Assembly (NCBI RefSeq): GCF_014649735.1
Contig: NZ_BMTP01000010.1
Location: 124,001-188,000 of the forward strand
Direction of reading: 5' to 3'
Source of the DNA: Streptomyces lavendofoliae
GTDB lineage: Bacteria > Actinomycetota > Actinomycetes > Streptomycetales > Streptomycetaceae
Length of the DNA: 64,000 nucleotides
A model generated the notes under the pieces. It was not told the origin of the DNA and ran no database searches. It saw nothing but the letters and a program-made list of their open reading frames with translations. Every line of letters starts with the position of its first letter. Position 1 is the stretch's first letter. A program made the translations under genes and the position numbers. Of this stretch, positions 32,505 through 45,770 are shown one piece after another.

Positions 32505-35096
32505 TCACACCACCCGGATACCGATGAGACAGGTGTCGTCGTCGGTGTCCGACTTGCTGTGCGTGAGCAGACCGTCGAGCCGCTGCTCGAGCGTGGTCGT
32601 CGGTATACGCGCGTTGGTGAGCAGCTGGGCCAGGGAGTCCTGGACCGACTCGTCCCGGCGTTCCACCAGACCGTCCGTGTACATCAGCAGGGTGTCGCCG
32701 GGAGCCATCTCCAGCTCCTCCTCCTCGTAGGAGGTCTCCGACACCGCGCCCAGCAGGATACCGCTGACCGTGCGCAGCGTGGTCGCCTTCTGTCCCCGGA
32801 TGAGCACGGGCGGCAGGTGACCCGCCCTCGCCCAGCGCAGGGTGCCCTTGTGCGGGTCGTACAGACCGCACACGGCCGTCGCGGTGACGGGCTCGGTGAG
32901 GTAGTGGGCCACCAGGTTCAGCCAGGACAGCAACTGGGCGGGTCCGGCGCCGGTGATGGCGAGACCGCGCATCGCGTTGCGCAGCACCACCATGCTCGTG
33001 GCGGCCTCTATGCCGTGCCCGGCCACGTCCCCCACGCACAGCATGACCTGCTTGGAGGGGAGGACGACGGCGTCGTACCAGTCACCGCCGACCATGGACT
33101 CCGACTCCGCCGGCCGGTACCGCACGGCGATCTGCAGCCCCGGGCTGTCCAGCGGCGCCTGGGTGGGCGGCATGATGGCGTGCTGCAACTGAAGGGTCAG
33201 CCGGTTGCGTTCGGCGGCCTGCTGCTCGGTCTGCGCGAGCTGATCGCGCGTCGCCGCCAGCGCCACCTCGGTCCAGTGCTGCGCGGAGATGTCCTGGTAG
33301 GCGCCGCGCACCGCCAGCAGTCTCTGGTCGGCGTCCAGGACCGGCTCGGCGATCACCCGGATGTGGCGGGTCACGCCGTCCGGGCGCTGCAGCCGGAAGG
33401 CCGCCGACGCCGCCCGCCGGTGGTGCAGCACCGACCGCAGGAAGCGCCCGATGGCCACGGCGTCGTCCGGGTGGGCGTGCGCCGCCAGCTCTTCGAGGGG
33501 CACCGGCCGCGCGCTGCGGGGACGGCCGTACAGGTCGAACAGCTGGTCGTTCCACACGATCTGGCCGGTGGCGACGGTCTCCTCGAAGCCACCGATCCTG
33601 CCGAGGCGCTGGGCGTGCTGGAGGAGGCTCGCCAGCCGCGCCGCGTCGTCCTCGACGCGCCAGATGAGCAGCACGCTGCTGCCGTGCCGGCTGGCGCTGA
33701 TGTCGGCCACGGCGTCCAGCGGCACCTGGTCGACCAGGGCGGTCAGCGTCATCCGCCGGGCGCGGAACGGCTCACCGGTCGCGTACACGCGCTCGATCTT
33801 CTCGAACAGCCCACTGCCGCCCAGGGCCATGGGGTATGCCTCGAGCAGCAGCGCCCCGTTCACGGCACTCCGCGGCCGGCCGGCCGGATCGACGAAGTGG
33901 CTGTTGACGTGGTGGATGCGGAAGTCGCCGAGCCGGCCGTCGGGCCCCAGGAAGGGGGTCAGGACCAGCGCCGGGTCGTACAGGCCCTCGGCCAGGTCGA
34001 CCAGTTCGGACAAGTCCTGCGTGGTCGCCCAGGTGTCCGCCGCGGGGGAGAGCGCGGCGCCGGGCCGGCCCTCGAGGGTGTGGGCGCACAGCTCGGCCAG
34101 GGCCTCGATCTGCCGCTCGATCTGCGGCGGCTGCGGCTCCAGGCGGCCGGGCCAGCAGATCTCCAGGATGCCGTGCACGCGGCCCCCGGTGCCCGCCGGG
34201 ACGGCGACGCGTCCGCCGCCCGGGTTCTGGGTCCAGCCGATGGAGGGCAGCCCCAGCGCGGACTGCGTGGAGGCGTGTACGGCCTGCCGCTCGCTCAGCG
34301 CCTGGCGGGCCAGGGTGGACACGCCCGGTGGTACGTAGCGCCAGCGGACGGCCTCGTCCGCCGGGAAGCCGGCGTGCCCCGCCAGGGTCAGCGAGGCGTC
34401 GGAACCCGCTGTCCACACGGCCACCGCGACGGCCCCCAGGGGGGTCAGGGCGTGGTCGAGCAGGGACTCGGCGACCGCCTGGGTGTCGTCCGCCGCCAGC
34501 GCGCCGCTCTCGGCCGTGCGCAGGCGCACGCCCACCGAGGCGGCGTCCGCGTCGTCGTCCTCCGCGGTGCTCGCCCCGCCGCTGGTCCGCCGGACGAATC
34601 CGGTGGCGATCTCGGTGACGTGATCCCGCGCAGCCTGGTTGACGATGTCCGCCGCCAGCTCCAGCCGCGAGACCCCCGACTCCTCGGCGAGCGCCGCCAG
34701 CTGCTGGGCGGCCACCGTGGGACCGCACCGGAGCCGCTCGATCAGGACACCCTTGGCCAGCTCGATCAGGGCGCGTCCGTCCGCCGCCGCCTGCGCGGCC
34801 CGGATCTCGCTGCGCAGCCGCTCCACCGTCGCGGCCAGTCTGCCGACCCCGGTGGTCTCCCGCGCGGGAGGGACCGCCACCACGTCGCCGGCGACCTCCG
34901 CCGGGAGCAGGGCGTCGTGTGCCGGCTCCCGGCCGGAGGGGATGACCGCGGAGGACGGGACGGCCTCGGTCACCTGGTCCGTGTCCGGCACGCCGCCGGA
35001 CCGGACGGGCAGGTGGACCCCGGACGCGTCCGGCCGGCCGGACGGCGGCGCCCCACCCTCGTGGGCGGGCTGCCCGGGGTGCTCAGGAGTGCTCAT
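32505..35096 (-). CDS. Multidomain PP2C (SpoIIE-type) phosphatase with ANTAR, GAF and PAS domains
   Basis: The 863-residue protein has, in order, a disordered N-terminus; an ANTAR-like helical domain (about residues 85-140, ALIELAKGVLIERLRCGPTV then AAQQLAALAEESGVS); a GAF domain (about 170-330); two PAS domains (about 340-590, for example GLYDPALVLTPFLGPDGRLG and LFDLYGRPRSARPVPLEEL, ending in a PAC segment AAFRLQRPDGVTRHIRV); a short coiled coil; and a SpoIIE-type phosphatase domain. The phosphatase metal residues are in MVGGDWYDAVVLP, GDVAGHGIEAATSM and DDDTCLIGIRVV. It probably dephosphorylates STAS proteins. ATG at 35096 has GAGGAG upstream. It lies 80 bp downstream of the hybrid kinase gene on the same strand. 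Confidence 0.9.
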   Translation of the reverse strand: MSTPEHPGQPAHEGGAPPSGRPDASGVHLPVRSGGVPDTDQVTEAVPSSAVIPSGREPAHDALLPAEVAGDVVAVPPARETTGVGRLAATVERLRSEIRAAQAAADGRALIELAKGVLIERLRCGPTVAAQQLAALAEESGVSRLELAADIVNQAARDHVTEIATGFVRRTSGGASTAEDDDADAASVGVRLRTAESGALAADDTQAVAESLLDHALTPLGAVAVAVWTAGSDASLTLAGHAGFPADEAVRWRYVPPGVSTLARQALSERQAVHASTQSALGLPSIGWTQNPGGGRVAVPAGTGGRVHGILEICWPGRLEPQPPQIERQIEALAELCAHTLEGRPGAALSPAADTWATTQDLSELVDLAEGLYDPALVLTPFLGPDGRLGDFRIHHVNSHFVDPAGRPRSAVNGALLLEAYPMALGGSGLFEKIERVYATGEPFRARRMTLTALVDQVPLDAVADISASRHGSSVLLIWRVEDDAARLASLLQHAQRLGRIGGFEETVATGQIVWNDQLFDLYGRPRSARPVPLEELAAHAHPDDAVAIGRFLRSVLHHRRAASAAFRLQRPDGVTRHIRVIAEPVLDADQRLLAVRGAYQDISAQHWTEVALAATRDQLAQTEQQAAERNRLTLQLQHAIMPPTQAPLDSPGLQIAVRYRPAESESMVGGDWYDAVVLPSKQVMLCVGDVAGHGIEAATSMVVLRNAMRGLAITGAGPAQLLSWLNLVAHYLTEPVTATAVCGLYDPHKGTLRWARAGHLPPVLIRGQKATTLRTVSGILLGAVSETSYEEEELEMAPGDTLLMYTDGLVERRDESVQDSLAQLLTNARIPTTTLEQRLDGLLTHSKSDTDDDTCLIGIRVV

Positions 35097-35176
35097 GGTG
35101 GTGCTGACTCCTCGGTCGGAGGCGGACGGCGGGGATGCGGGAGGTGCCGCGGGCCGGACGGGCCCGCGGGCGGGCC

Positions 35177-39754
<4,578 letters not shown>

Positions 39755-40111
39755 GACCAACCTCGTTCCGCTCAAGATGCGCGACGAAAAGACCGAACAG
39801 ACGCACGCCCGGATGCCCGGGTGGCCCCATGCCACTCTTTCGACACTTAACCATTGCCGTACGACAAATACGCCGCAGGCTAACTCACGCGGCATCAGCA
39901 GGGCAATCGGACCCCGTGTCGCCCTTCTCGCCGGCCATGGCCGATTCGGGCGCCGACCGCGCGGACCCCCCGTGCCCGGCCGGCCGCCCTGCGGGAACAC
40001 CCCGTGCCGGGACACCCCGTGAATGAGCGCCCCTCGCCGGGGAAGAAGCGCGGCCAGGAAGCACAACTCTACTGACCAGGCCCCCCGCGGGGGTCGGACC
40101 GAGGAAACCTC
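39755..40111. other. 357-bp divergent intergenic region of kinase and PRC-barrel genes
   Basis: No gene is seen. It is the most AT-rich part of the locus (around 39830-39880, with GGTTAAGTGTCG and TATTTGTCGTACG on the minus strand), so it should hold the kinase promoter. GAGGAAACCTC directly before 40112 is the ribosome site of the PRC-barrel gene. Confidence 0.5.
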
Positions 40112-40462
40112 ATGGCCGGAAATCTGTGGGAGTACCCGTCCGTCGTCAGCCGGATTGATGACGCCCAGCTCGTCGGCTACGGCGTCGAGGCGACGGACGG
40201 CGGCATCGGCAAGGTGGACGAGCACTCCGACGAGGTCGGCGCCGCCTACCTCGTGGTGGACACCGGACCGTGGATCCTCGGCAAGCGCGTGCTGCTGCCG
40301 GCCGGCACCGTGACGGAGATCGACCTGGAGTCGTACACGATCCGCGTGGACCGCACCCGGGAGGAGATCAGGAACGCTCCCGAGTTCGACCCGGACAAGC
40401 ACCCGGGAGACCCGGAGTTCCACCGGCTGATCGCCGGCTACTACGGGGGTCCCGCCATCTGA
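40112..40462 (+). CDS. PRC-barrel domain protein
   Basis: The 116-residue protein has the PRC-barrel pattern: LVGYGVEATDGGIGKVDEHS, AYLVVDTGPWILGKRVLLPA and VTEIDLESYTIRVDRTREEI, a small six-stranded barrel seen in photosynthetic reaction centre H subunits and in many stress or RNA-associated proteins. Its C-terminal helix (PEFHRLIAGYYGG) is typical of actinobacterial versions. Exact role unknown; several Streptomyces copies lie in stress loci. Its 3' 95 bp are antisense to the tail of the second MarR gene. Confidence 0.88.
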   Translation: MAGNLWEYPSVVSRIDDAQLVGYGVEATDGGIGKVDEHSDEVGAAYLVVDTGPWILGKRVLLPAGTVTEIDLESYTIRVDRTREEIRNAPEFDPDKHPGDPEFHRLIAGYYGGPAI

Positions 40463-41039
40463 CGCATCCCGCCGCCGCGCTCGACACACCGCCGCTGTCC
40501 CCGCCGTCTCCGACGCCTTCGTCGTCACCGTCGCCTCCGACGTCACCGGGATCCCCGGCGACCGCGACGGGACCGCCGGGCCCCCCGAGGTCCTCCACGG
40601 CGCGGCGGAAGCCGCCGAGGCCCGCGGTGAGCGCGGCGCGTACCGCCGGGGCCATGGCGTCGACGACATCGAGGAGCGCCGCCTCGCGCCGCGCCCGCAG
40701 GTCGTCCAGATGGGAACGGCCGCGTGCGGAGAGTCGCAGTTCCACCTCCCTGCGGCTGGCACTGCCGGGGGAGCGCTCGATGTACCCGAGCGCGTCGAGG
40801 CGGTCGCACATCCGGCTCACGGAGGACGGCGCCGACCCCAGGACGTCCCCGAGCGTGCGCAGGTTGATCGGCTCGTCACGGTCCAGGACGTACAGCACGC
40901 GCAGCTGCGAGGAGGACACCGGGGCCGGCGACGTCAGGTCGCGGCCCCTGTTCCAGAGCACCTCGAGCAGTTCCGTCACCTCGCGGGCGGGGCGCGTGGC
41001 GGTATTCCGGTCGCCGCCCGCGGAAGTGTCGAAACGCAT
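40368..41039 (-). CDS. Second MarR-family regulator, paralogue of the one at 31695
   Basis: The winged-helix core (SPAPVSSSQLRVLYVLDRDE, INLRTLGDVLGSAPSSVSRM, REVELRLSARGRSHL) is nearly identical to the first MarR protein. Start: ATG at 41039 gives MRFDTSAGG, but homology to the paralogue continues upstream as LTRPWSSVTVGA against RTRPLQGLTLGN. The true start may therefore be further up (a CTG at 41075 is in frame), or the original start was lost. The C-terminal acidic Gly/Asp tail (GGDGDDEGVGDGGDSGG) and then Arg-rich residues run antisense into the PRC-barrel gene until the stop. It is divergent from the PP2C gene that starts at 41146. Confidence 0.85.
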   Translation of the reverse strand: MRFDTSAGGDRNTATRPAREVTELLEVLWNRGRDLTSPAPVSSSQLRVLYVLDRDEPINLRTLGDVLGSAPSSVSRMCDRLDALGYIERSPGSASRREVELRLSARGRSHLDDLRARREAALLDVVDAMAPAVRAALTAGLGGFRRAVEDLGGPGGPVAVAGDPGDVGGDGDDEGVGDGGDSGGVSSAAAGCVRWRDPRSSRRSAGGTPGLPGACPGRTRERS

Positions 41040-41145
41040 GGCGCCAACTGTGACACTTGACCATGGCCTTGTCAGTGGCGGAGACCCAAGAGGCCGTCGC
41101 TTCCTTCTCCGCGACTTCTCTTCCCGAACAGGTGGTGAGCGAACG

Positions 41146-42312
41146 ATGGAAAGATTCGCGGCCGTGGAGCGCGCAGTGCGCGACGCCCCGCCCCACGCCC
41201 TCCTCGAGGCGGTGAGGGACGTGCTCGCCACCCACTACACGGCCGTCTCCGTCGACCTGCTCATGGCCGACTACGCGATGACCACGCTCCAGCCGGTCAG
41301 CGCCCTCCCGTACACCACCGAGCCCCTCCCGGTGCACGGCAGCGCTCCGGGGCGGGCCTTCGGGTCCCAGCAGCCCCACGTGGAGAAGAACGCCCCGGAC
41401 GGCGATGTCATCGCGCACTTCCCGGTCAGCGTGCGGGGCGACCGCGTCGGCGTCCTCACGGTCCGCCTGCCCGCTGGCCGGTGCACGCCCCGGGCCGAGG
41501 AGGAGCTCCAGGGCGTCGCCCAGCTCCTCGGCCGCGAGATCGTCCTCGCCGAGCGCGAGACCGACCTCTACCTCCAGGCCCGCCGGACGGGCCGGCTGAC
41601 CCTCGCCGCCGAGATGCAGTGGCAGCTGCTCCCCGGCTCCTCCTCCTCGCGTCCCGAATACGAGATCGGGGCGCAGCTCGAACCGGCGTACGCGATCCAC
41701 GGCGACAACTACGACTGGTCCGCCTCCGCCGACCACCTCACCCTGACCGTCACCAACGGCATGGGCGAGGGGGTCGAAGCGGCCCTCCTGACCAACCTGG
41801 CGATCAACGCGCTGCGCAACGCCCGCCGAGCGGGCCTGTCGCTCGCCGACCAGGCCTGTCTCGCGGACCAGGCCGTCCACGGCCACTACCACGGGGTGTC
41901 CCACCTGGCGGTGCTCCTCCTGCGGTTCGATCTCGTGACCGGCGAGGTCGAGGTGGTGGACGCCGGTTCGCCGAGAATGTGGCGCCTGCGCCAGGGAAAG
42001 GCGGAGCCCATCCCGTTCGAGGCCCAGCTTCCGCTCGGCATGTTCGAGGACACCATGTACTCGGCGCAGCGCTTCAGCGTGGAGCCGGGCGACCGTCTGT
42101 TCTTCCTCAGTGACGGCGTGTACGACGTCGCCTCGCCGGCCGGTGAACGCTATGGCGAGAAGGCCCTGATGCGGGCGATGACCGCCACCCGCCTGCTGCC
42201 GCCCTCGCAGGTTCCGCGCGCGGTGCTGCGGGAGCTGGCCGGCCACCGCGGGACCGAGGACGCCGACGACGACGCCCTGGTCGTCTGCCTCGACTGGCGC
42301 GGCCGCCGGTAG
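41146..42312 (+). CDS. PP2C (SpoIIE-type) phosphatase with altered metal site
   Basis: The 388-residue protein has an N-terminal GAF-like domain (about residues 10-140, HYTAVSVDLLMADYAMTTLQ) and a SpoIIE/PP2C domain from about residue 160. The first acidic motif is HGDNYDW as in active enzymes. The second, usually G-D-V-x-G-H-G, reads TNGMGEGVEAALL, so a metal-binding Asp is replaced by Asn. The last Asp cluster is DADDDALVVCLDW. Activity may be reduced or metal use changed; the branch with TNGMG is, as I recall, common in actinobacterial stress loci. It is likely to act on STAS proteins or on the ATP-binding regulator encoded convergently at 42394. Confidence 0.85.
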   Translation: MERFAAVERAVRDAPPHALLEAVRDVLATHYTAVSVDLLMADYAMTTLQPVSALPYTTEPLPVHGSAPGRAFGSQQPHVEKNAPDGDVIAHFPVSVRGDRVGVLTVRLPAGRCTPRAEEELQGVAQLLGREIVLAERETDLYLQARRTGRLTLAAEMQWQLLPGSSSSRPEYEIGAQLEPAYAIHGDNYDWSASADHLTLTVTNGMGEGVEAALLTNLAINALRNARRAGLSLADQACLADQAVHGHYHGVSHLAVLLLRFDLVTGEVEVVDAGSPRMWRLRQGKAEPIPFEAQLPLGMFEDTMYSAQRFSVEPGDRLFFLSDGVYDVASPAGERYGEKALMRAMTATRLLPPSQVPRAVLRELAGHRGTEDADDDALVVCLDWRGRR

Positions 42313-42393
42313 GGCCGACGGCCGCCGCGGGGGCGGTGGCCGCCGGGGCCGCGCCCGCTCACCAGGGCGGGACGCCGGCCGGGGCGGGCACGC

Positions 42394-42831
42394 TCACCAG
42401 GGCAGGAAGACGTGCACCTCCTTGCCGTCGTGCTGGAGGAGCACGTTGACCGTTCCGAGGGCCTGCACGATGTGCCAGCCCAGCCCGCCGGGCTTGCCGG
42501 CCCTCCTGGACGGCACCGGCTTCGGCGGCGCCGGGTTGCTGTCCCGCAGCATCACGTGCACCCCGTCGAACGTGCGGCGTACCCGCAGGGTGAACGGGCC
42601 GGGCGCGTACTGGATGGTGTTGGCCGCCAGCTCCGTCACCACCAGCAGGATGTCGTCGCGGCTGTCGGCCTCCGCGGGCGGATCGGCGGCCGCGAGGCCG
42701 TCGAGGAACACCCCCGTCGCCAGCCGCGCGTCCGTGACGTCGCCCAGCTCTCCCGCGAAACGCACACTGAGCCCTTCGGCGATGTCGCCGTCCACTCCGT
42801 TCCAGTCGTCACTGAGCGGTCCCGAGACCAT
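42394..42831 (-). CDS. RsbW-like ATP-binding regulatory protein
   Basis: The 145-residue protein is a second HATPase_c_2 domain: DDILLVVTELAANTIQYAPG is the N-box with Glu and Asn, VHVMLRDSNPAPPKPVPS is the next strand, and GGLGWHIVQALGTVNVLL is the G2 box. It may be an anti-sigma kinase for the sigma factor of the locus, or serve a different partner. The ribosome site GGGAGGTCGGGC precedes ATG at 42831. It converges on the PP2C gene, with only 80 bp of GC-rich spacer between. Confidence 0.88.
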   Translation of the reverse strand: MVSGPLSDDWNGVDGDIAEGLSVRFAGELGDVTDARLATGVFLDGLAAADPPAEADSRDDILLVVTELAANTIQYAPGPFTLRVRRTFDGVHVMLRDSNPAPPKPVPSRRAGKPGGLGWHIVQALGTVNVLLQHDGKEVHVFLPW

Positions 42832-43101
42832 GCCCGACCTCCCACCTGTCCGTCTGGCGTGAATTGTCCGCCTTCCCGGTCACCGGTCGTCTACTCGCAC
42901 CGGCTGCCCGTCTCACGCGACTGGCAGATGGCCGGCCTGCCGCCGGGACCGGAGACCTCTCCGGGCCCGGCGGCGACCGGACGAACACGTGCCGGCTTGC
43001 GTTCGGGGCGCCGTCACGAGTAACCGCTGACGCGCCCGTCAATCGGACGACATCGCGGGGCGCGCCCGGAGTCGCGGAGGGGACCGGCCGGGCACGCGGG
43101 A

Positions 43102-43764
43102 TCAGATCGTCATCGACTCCTGGAGCCAGCGGCTGATCCGGTACGGAAGCCACCAGGCGAGCGGGCCCACGTCCAGGACGAGGTCCTCACCGCGGAAGTC
43201 GTCCAGCACCGCCCGGGGGACGGACCGCGCGGGCGCCCCGTGGGCGAGGGTCTCGATGGCCCGCTCGTACTCCGGCTCGTCGGCGGTGAAGCGGCGCAGC
43301 TCGCCCCAGCGCCGGTCCCGGATCTGCACGAAGCCGGGACCCTTGCGCCACAGGCACTTGCACAGGTAGTGACCGCGCCGCCACGCGCGCAGGGCGTCGT
43401 CGGCCCCGTCCGGCCCCTCGATGCGCCGGGGCGGCTGGAGGTGGCTGAGCACCCGCCACCCCTCACCGGCCGCCGGGTCGAGGCGGAGGTCCCACTCGAC
43501 GAGGACCGCCCGGGCCGTCAGGTCGCGCACCAGGCACAGCGCGCCGACGGCCGCCGCGGCCCGGTCGGCGTCCGGAGTACCCGCCAGGTCGACGACGCCC
43601 GGCAGCCGCACGCGCCGGGCGCCGAGGTGCCACAGCCGCTCACTCTCCCCCTCGGCGGGCCCGGGCAGGGCGAGTTCGCCGAGGAACATCCCGGGCAGCC
43701 GGCATGCCTCGGGGTCGTAGTCCCGCCAGGCGAGGACGGCGGGCGGTCCGCAGGTGGTGCTCAT
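43102..43764 (-). CDS. DUF5825-like protein of the RiPP operon
   Basis: The 220-residue protein has no recognised catalytic motif. It has a Trp-rich start (VLAWRDYDPEACRLPGMFLG), a middle block WRVLSHLQPPRRIEGPDG, CKCLWRKGPGFVQIRDRRWG and a C-terminus GPLAWWLPYRISRWLQESM. Proteins of this size next to radical SAM RiPP maturases are annotated, as I recall, as DUF5825. It is the last gene of the minus-strand operon, 26 bp after the radical SAM stop, with a strong GGAGGAGGAG ribosome site. It could bind the precursor or assist the maturase, like the small partner proteins of other radical SAM RiPP systems; that is inference. Confidence 0.75.
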   Translation of the reverse strand: MSTTCGPPAVLAWRDYDPEACRLPGMFLGELALPGPAEGESERLWHLGARRVRLPGVVDLAGTPDADRAAAAVGALCLVRDLTARAVLVEWDLRLDPAAGEGWRVLSHLQPPRRIEGPDGADDALRAWRRGHYLCKCLWRKGPGFVQIRDRRWGELRRFTADEPEYERAIETLAHGAPARSVPRAVLDDFRGEDLVLDVGPLAWWLPYRISRWLQESMTI

Positions 43765-43790
43765 GGGGCGTACTCCTCCTCCGGGCGCGG

Positions 43791-45704
43791 TCATACGTGG
43801 ACGGGCTCGGCGGGCGTGTCCGCCGCCGCGTACGTGTGGCGCATGAAGTCCAGTCGCAGCAGGTCCTCGTTGACGGCGGCGGGGGCGATGTGGACGTACT
43901 GCCCGCCGTCGGTGAAGACGATCCCGAGGGCCAGCCAGGCATCGAGGAGCCGCCGCACGCCGGCCTCGTCACGGGCGGCGCCCGGCACCTTCCGGGCGGC
44001 CTTCGCCGTGAGGGCGGCCGGGGTGTGCGGCTGGTCGAGGAGGCGGAAGACCGCCTGCTCGAAGCGGTCGGTGACCTCCAGGGTGCGCCAGTCGAAGGCG
44101 CGGCGCCGGGAGACCAGCACGATCCGGTCGCCCAGGTCGGCATGGGTGAGCCGGGCGTCGGCGTGGTGCTTCTTCCAGGCGCCGAGCGCGTCGTTGAGCG
44201 CGGTGACGGTCGGCTCGCCGATGCCGCGCGGCGGTGCCTCGAAGACGTAGGCCAGGTCGTACAGCTCCTCCTCCGGCAGGTCGTAGGTGAAGCGGTAGTG
44301 CTCCTCCGGACGCAGACCGGTGAACCCGAGTTCGGGCCGCTCGAAGTAGGGGCTGAAACGCTCGATGGCGATGCGCGCCGACAGGTCCACCGGCGGGTCC
44401 AGATGTTCCAGGGCCGGGATCTGCGCGATCACCGGCTCGTAGTCGCGCTCCGTCTCGCCGGGGAACCCGTGCAGGTAGTTCCACGCGACGGACAGGCCCG
44501 TCTCGGCGCCGTCGCGGAGCATGCGCACGTTCTGGCAGCCGCTGACGCCCTTGTCCATCAGGTCCAGGACCCGGTGGTTCAGGGACTCGATGCCCGGCTG
44601 GACGTAGATCATCCCCGCCCGGGCGAGCGTACGGAGCTGCTCGCGGCGCATGTTGGCCTTGATCTCCACGTGCAGCCGCAGGTCGTACTCGCTGTCGATG
44701 ATCCTGGGCAGCACGGTCGTGAGGTAGCCCATGTCGAGGATGTTGTCGACGAGGTACATGTCCAGGACCCGGTGGCGGCGGGCCAGCTCGACGATCTCCT
44801 CGTAGAAGGTGTCCGGGCTCTTGGAGCGGAACTCCATGAAGGAGCCGTTGAGGCCGCAGAAGGTGCAGTGGTGCTTCTCGCCCCACCAGCAGCCGCGGGC
44901 GCCCTCGACGACGAGCTTGGGCTCGACCCAGTTGCGGGCCACGGAGGCGGCCAGGCGCTCGAAGTAGCCGCTGTAGTCGGGCGGCAGGATCGCGGCGGGC
45001 GGCAGCGGGCGGGTGGCCATCGGGTTGACGAGGCTCTCCCCGCCGGGGCCGCGGTGGCACAGGCCCGGCACCCCGGAGAGGTCGGACCCGTCGGCGAGGG
45101 CGGTGAGCAACCGCGGGAAGGCGGCCTCGCCCTCCCCGCGCACCACATGGTCCACGAAGGGGAAATTGCGGTGGACGGCGGCGCCCTGGGCCCCGTCGCA
45201 GTTGGCCCCTCCCATCACGGTGACGATGTGGGGGGCGAGCCGTTTGACCCGGCGGGCGGCGGCGAGCGCCGCGGTGTTCTGCTGGAAGGTCGAGGTGAAC
45301 CCGACGACGTCGGGGGCGTACTCCACGATCCGCCCGGCGATCTCGTCGACGAACTCGGGCACCACGTGGTGCAGCGCCCGGGTCATGGCCATGCGCGACT
45401 TCTTGAGCTTGCCGCGCATCACCGCCGTGAACTCCTCCTCGCGCCACCGGGGATCGTCGTAGAGGGCGGAGGAGAACACCCAGTCGCCGCAGCCCATGAA
45501 ATAGGACGACAGGGCGTAGTACTCGTAGTCGTCGCCGCTGAATTCGGTACGGGCGGTGATCCAGTCGGTGAATTCGAGATTGGCGTGCAGTATCTCGGCC
45601 TCGGCGCCGGGCACGCGCTCGTCCACGCTTCGTTTGAGTATGCCCAGCGCGAGGGACGGGAGGTCGATGGGCGACCAGGGCATGTTGACCAGCAGCACAC
45701 GCAT
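43791..45704 (-). CDS. RiPP maturation radical SAM enzyme, probable B12-type C-methyltransferase
   Basis: The 637-residue protein has an N-terminal Rossmann-like half resembling a cobalamin-binding domain (MRVLLVNMPWSPIDLPSLAL, VVGFTSTFQQNTAALAAA then HIVTVMGGANCDG, about residues 1-200). The radical SAM domain follows, with iron-sulfur ligands Cys272, Cys280 and Cys283 in GCWWGEKHHCTFCGLNGS: spacing CX7CX2C, not the classical CX3CX2C. After it come VLDMYLVDNILDMGYL and IYVQPGIESLNHRVLDLM, standard radical SAM barrel motifs. It matches the 'ribosomal peptide maturation radical SAM protein 1' group, whose members are thought to C-methylate a precursor. Its gene lies directly after the small precursor peptide gene. 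ATG at 45704 follows GAGGAG. Confidence 0.88.
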   Translation of the reverse strand: MRVLLVNMPWSPIDLPSLALGILKRSVDERVPGAEAEILHANLEFTDWITARTEFSGDDYEYYALSSYFMGCGDWVFSSALYDDPRWREEEFTAVMRGKLKKSRMAMTRALHHVVPEFVDEIAGRIVEYAPDVVGFTSTFQQNTAALAAARRVKRLAPHIVTVMGGANCDGAQGAAVHRNFPFVDHVVRGEGEAAFPRLLTALADGSDLSGVPGLCHRGPGGESLVNPMATRPLPPAAILPPDYSGYFERLAASVARNWVEPKLVVEGARGCWWGEKHHCTFCGLNGSFMEFRSKSPDTFYEEIVELARRHRVLDMYLVDNILDMGYLTTVLPRIIDSEYDLRLHVEIKANMRREQLRTLARAGMIYVQPGIESLNHRVLDLMDKGVSGCQNVRMLRDGAETGLSVAWNYLHGFPGETERDYEPVIAQIPALEHLDPPVDLSARIAIERFSPYFERPELGFTGLRPEEHYRFTYDLPEEELYDLAYVFEAPPRGIGEPTVTALNDALGAWKKHHADARLTHADLGDRIVLVSRRRAFDWRTLEVTDRFEQAVFRLLDQPHTPAALTAKAARKVPGAARDEAGVRRLLDAWLALGIVFTDGGQYVHIAPAAVNEDLLRLDFMRHTYAAADTPAEPVHV

Positions 45705-45728
45705 GTCGGCTCCTCGGGGATCGGGGGA

Positions 45729-45764
45729 CCGGCCGGCCCGGCGGTGCACCACCGGGCCGGCCGG
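45729..45764 (-). terminator. Strong hairpin between precursor peptide and maturase genes
   Basis: CCGGCCGGCCCGG and CCGGGCCGGCCGG form a perfect 13-bp stem with a 10-base loop in the 66-bp gap. It is seven bases past the precursor stop. Such hairpins in RiPP operons act as partial terminators or RNA stabilisers that let the precursor be made in excess. Confidence 0.8.
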
Positions 45765-45770
45765 CACGGG

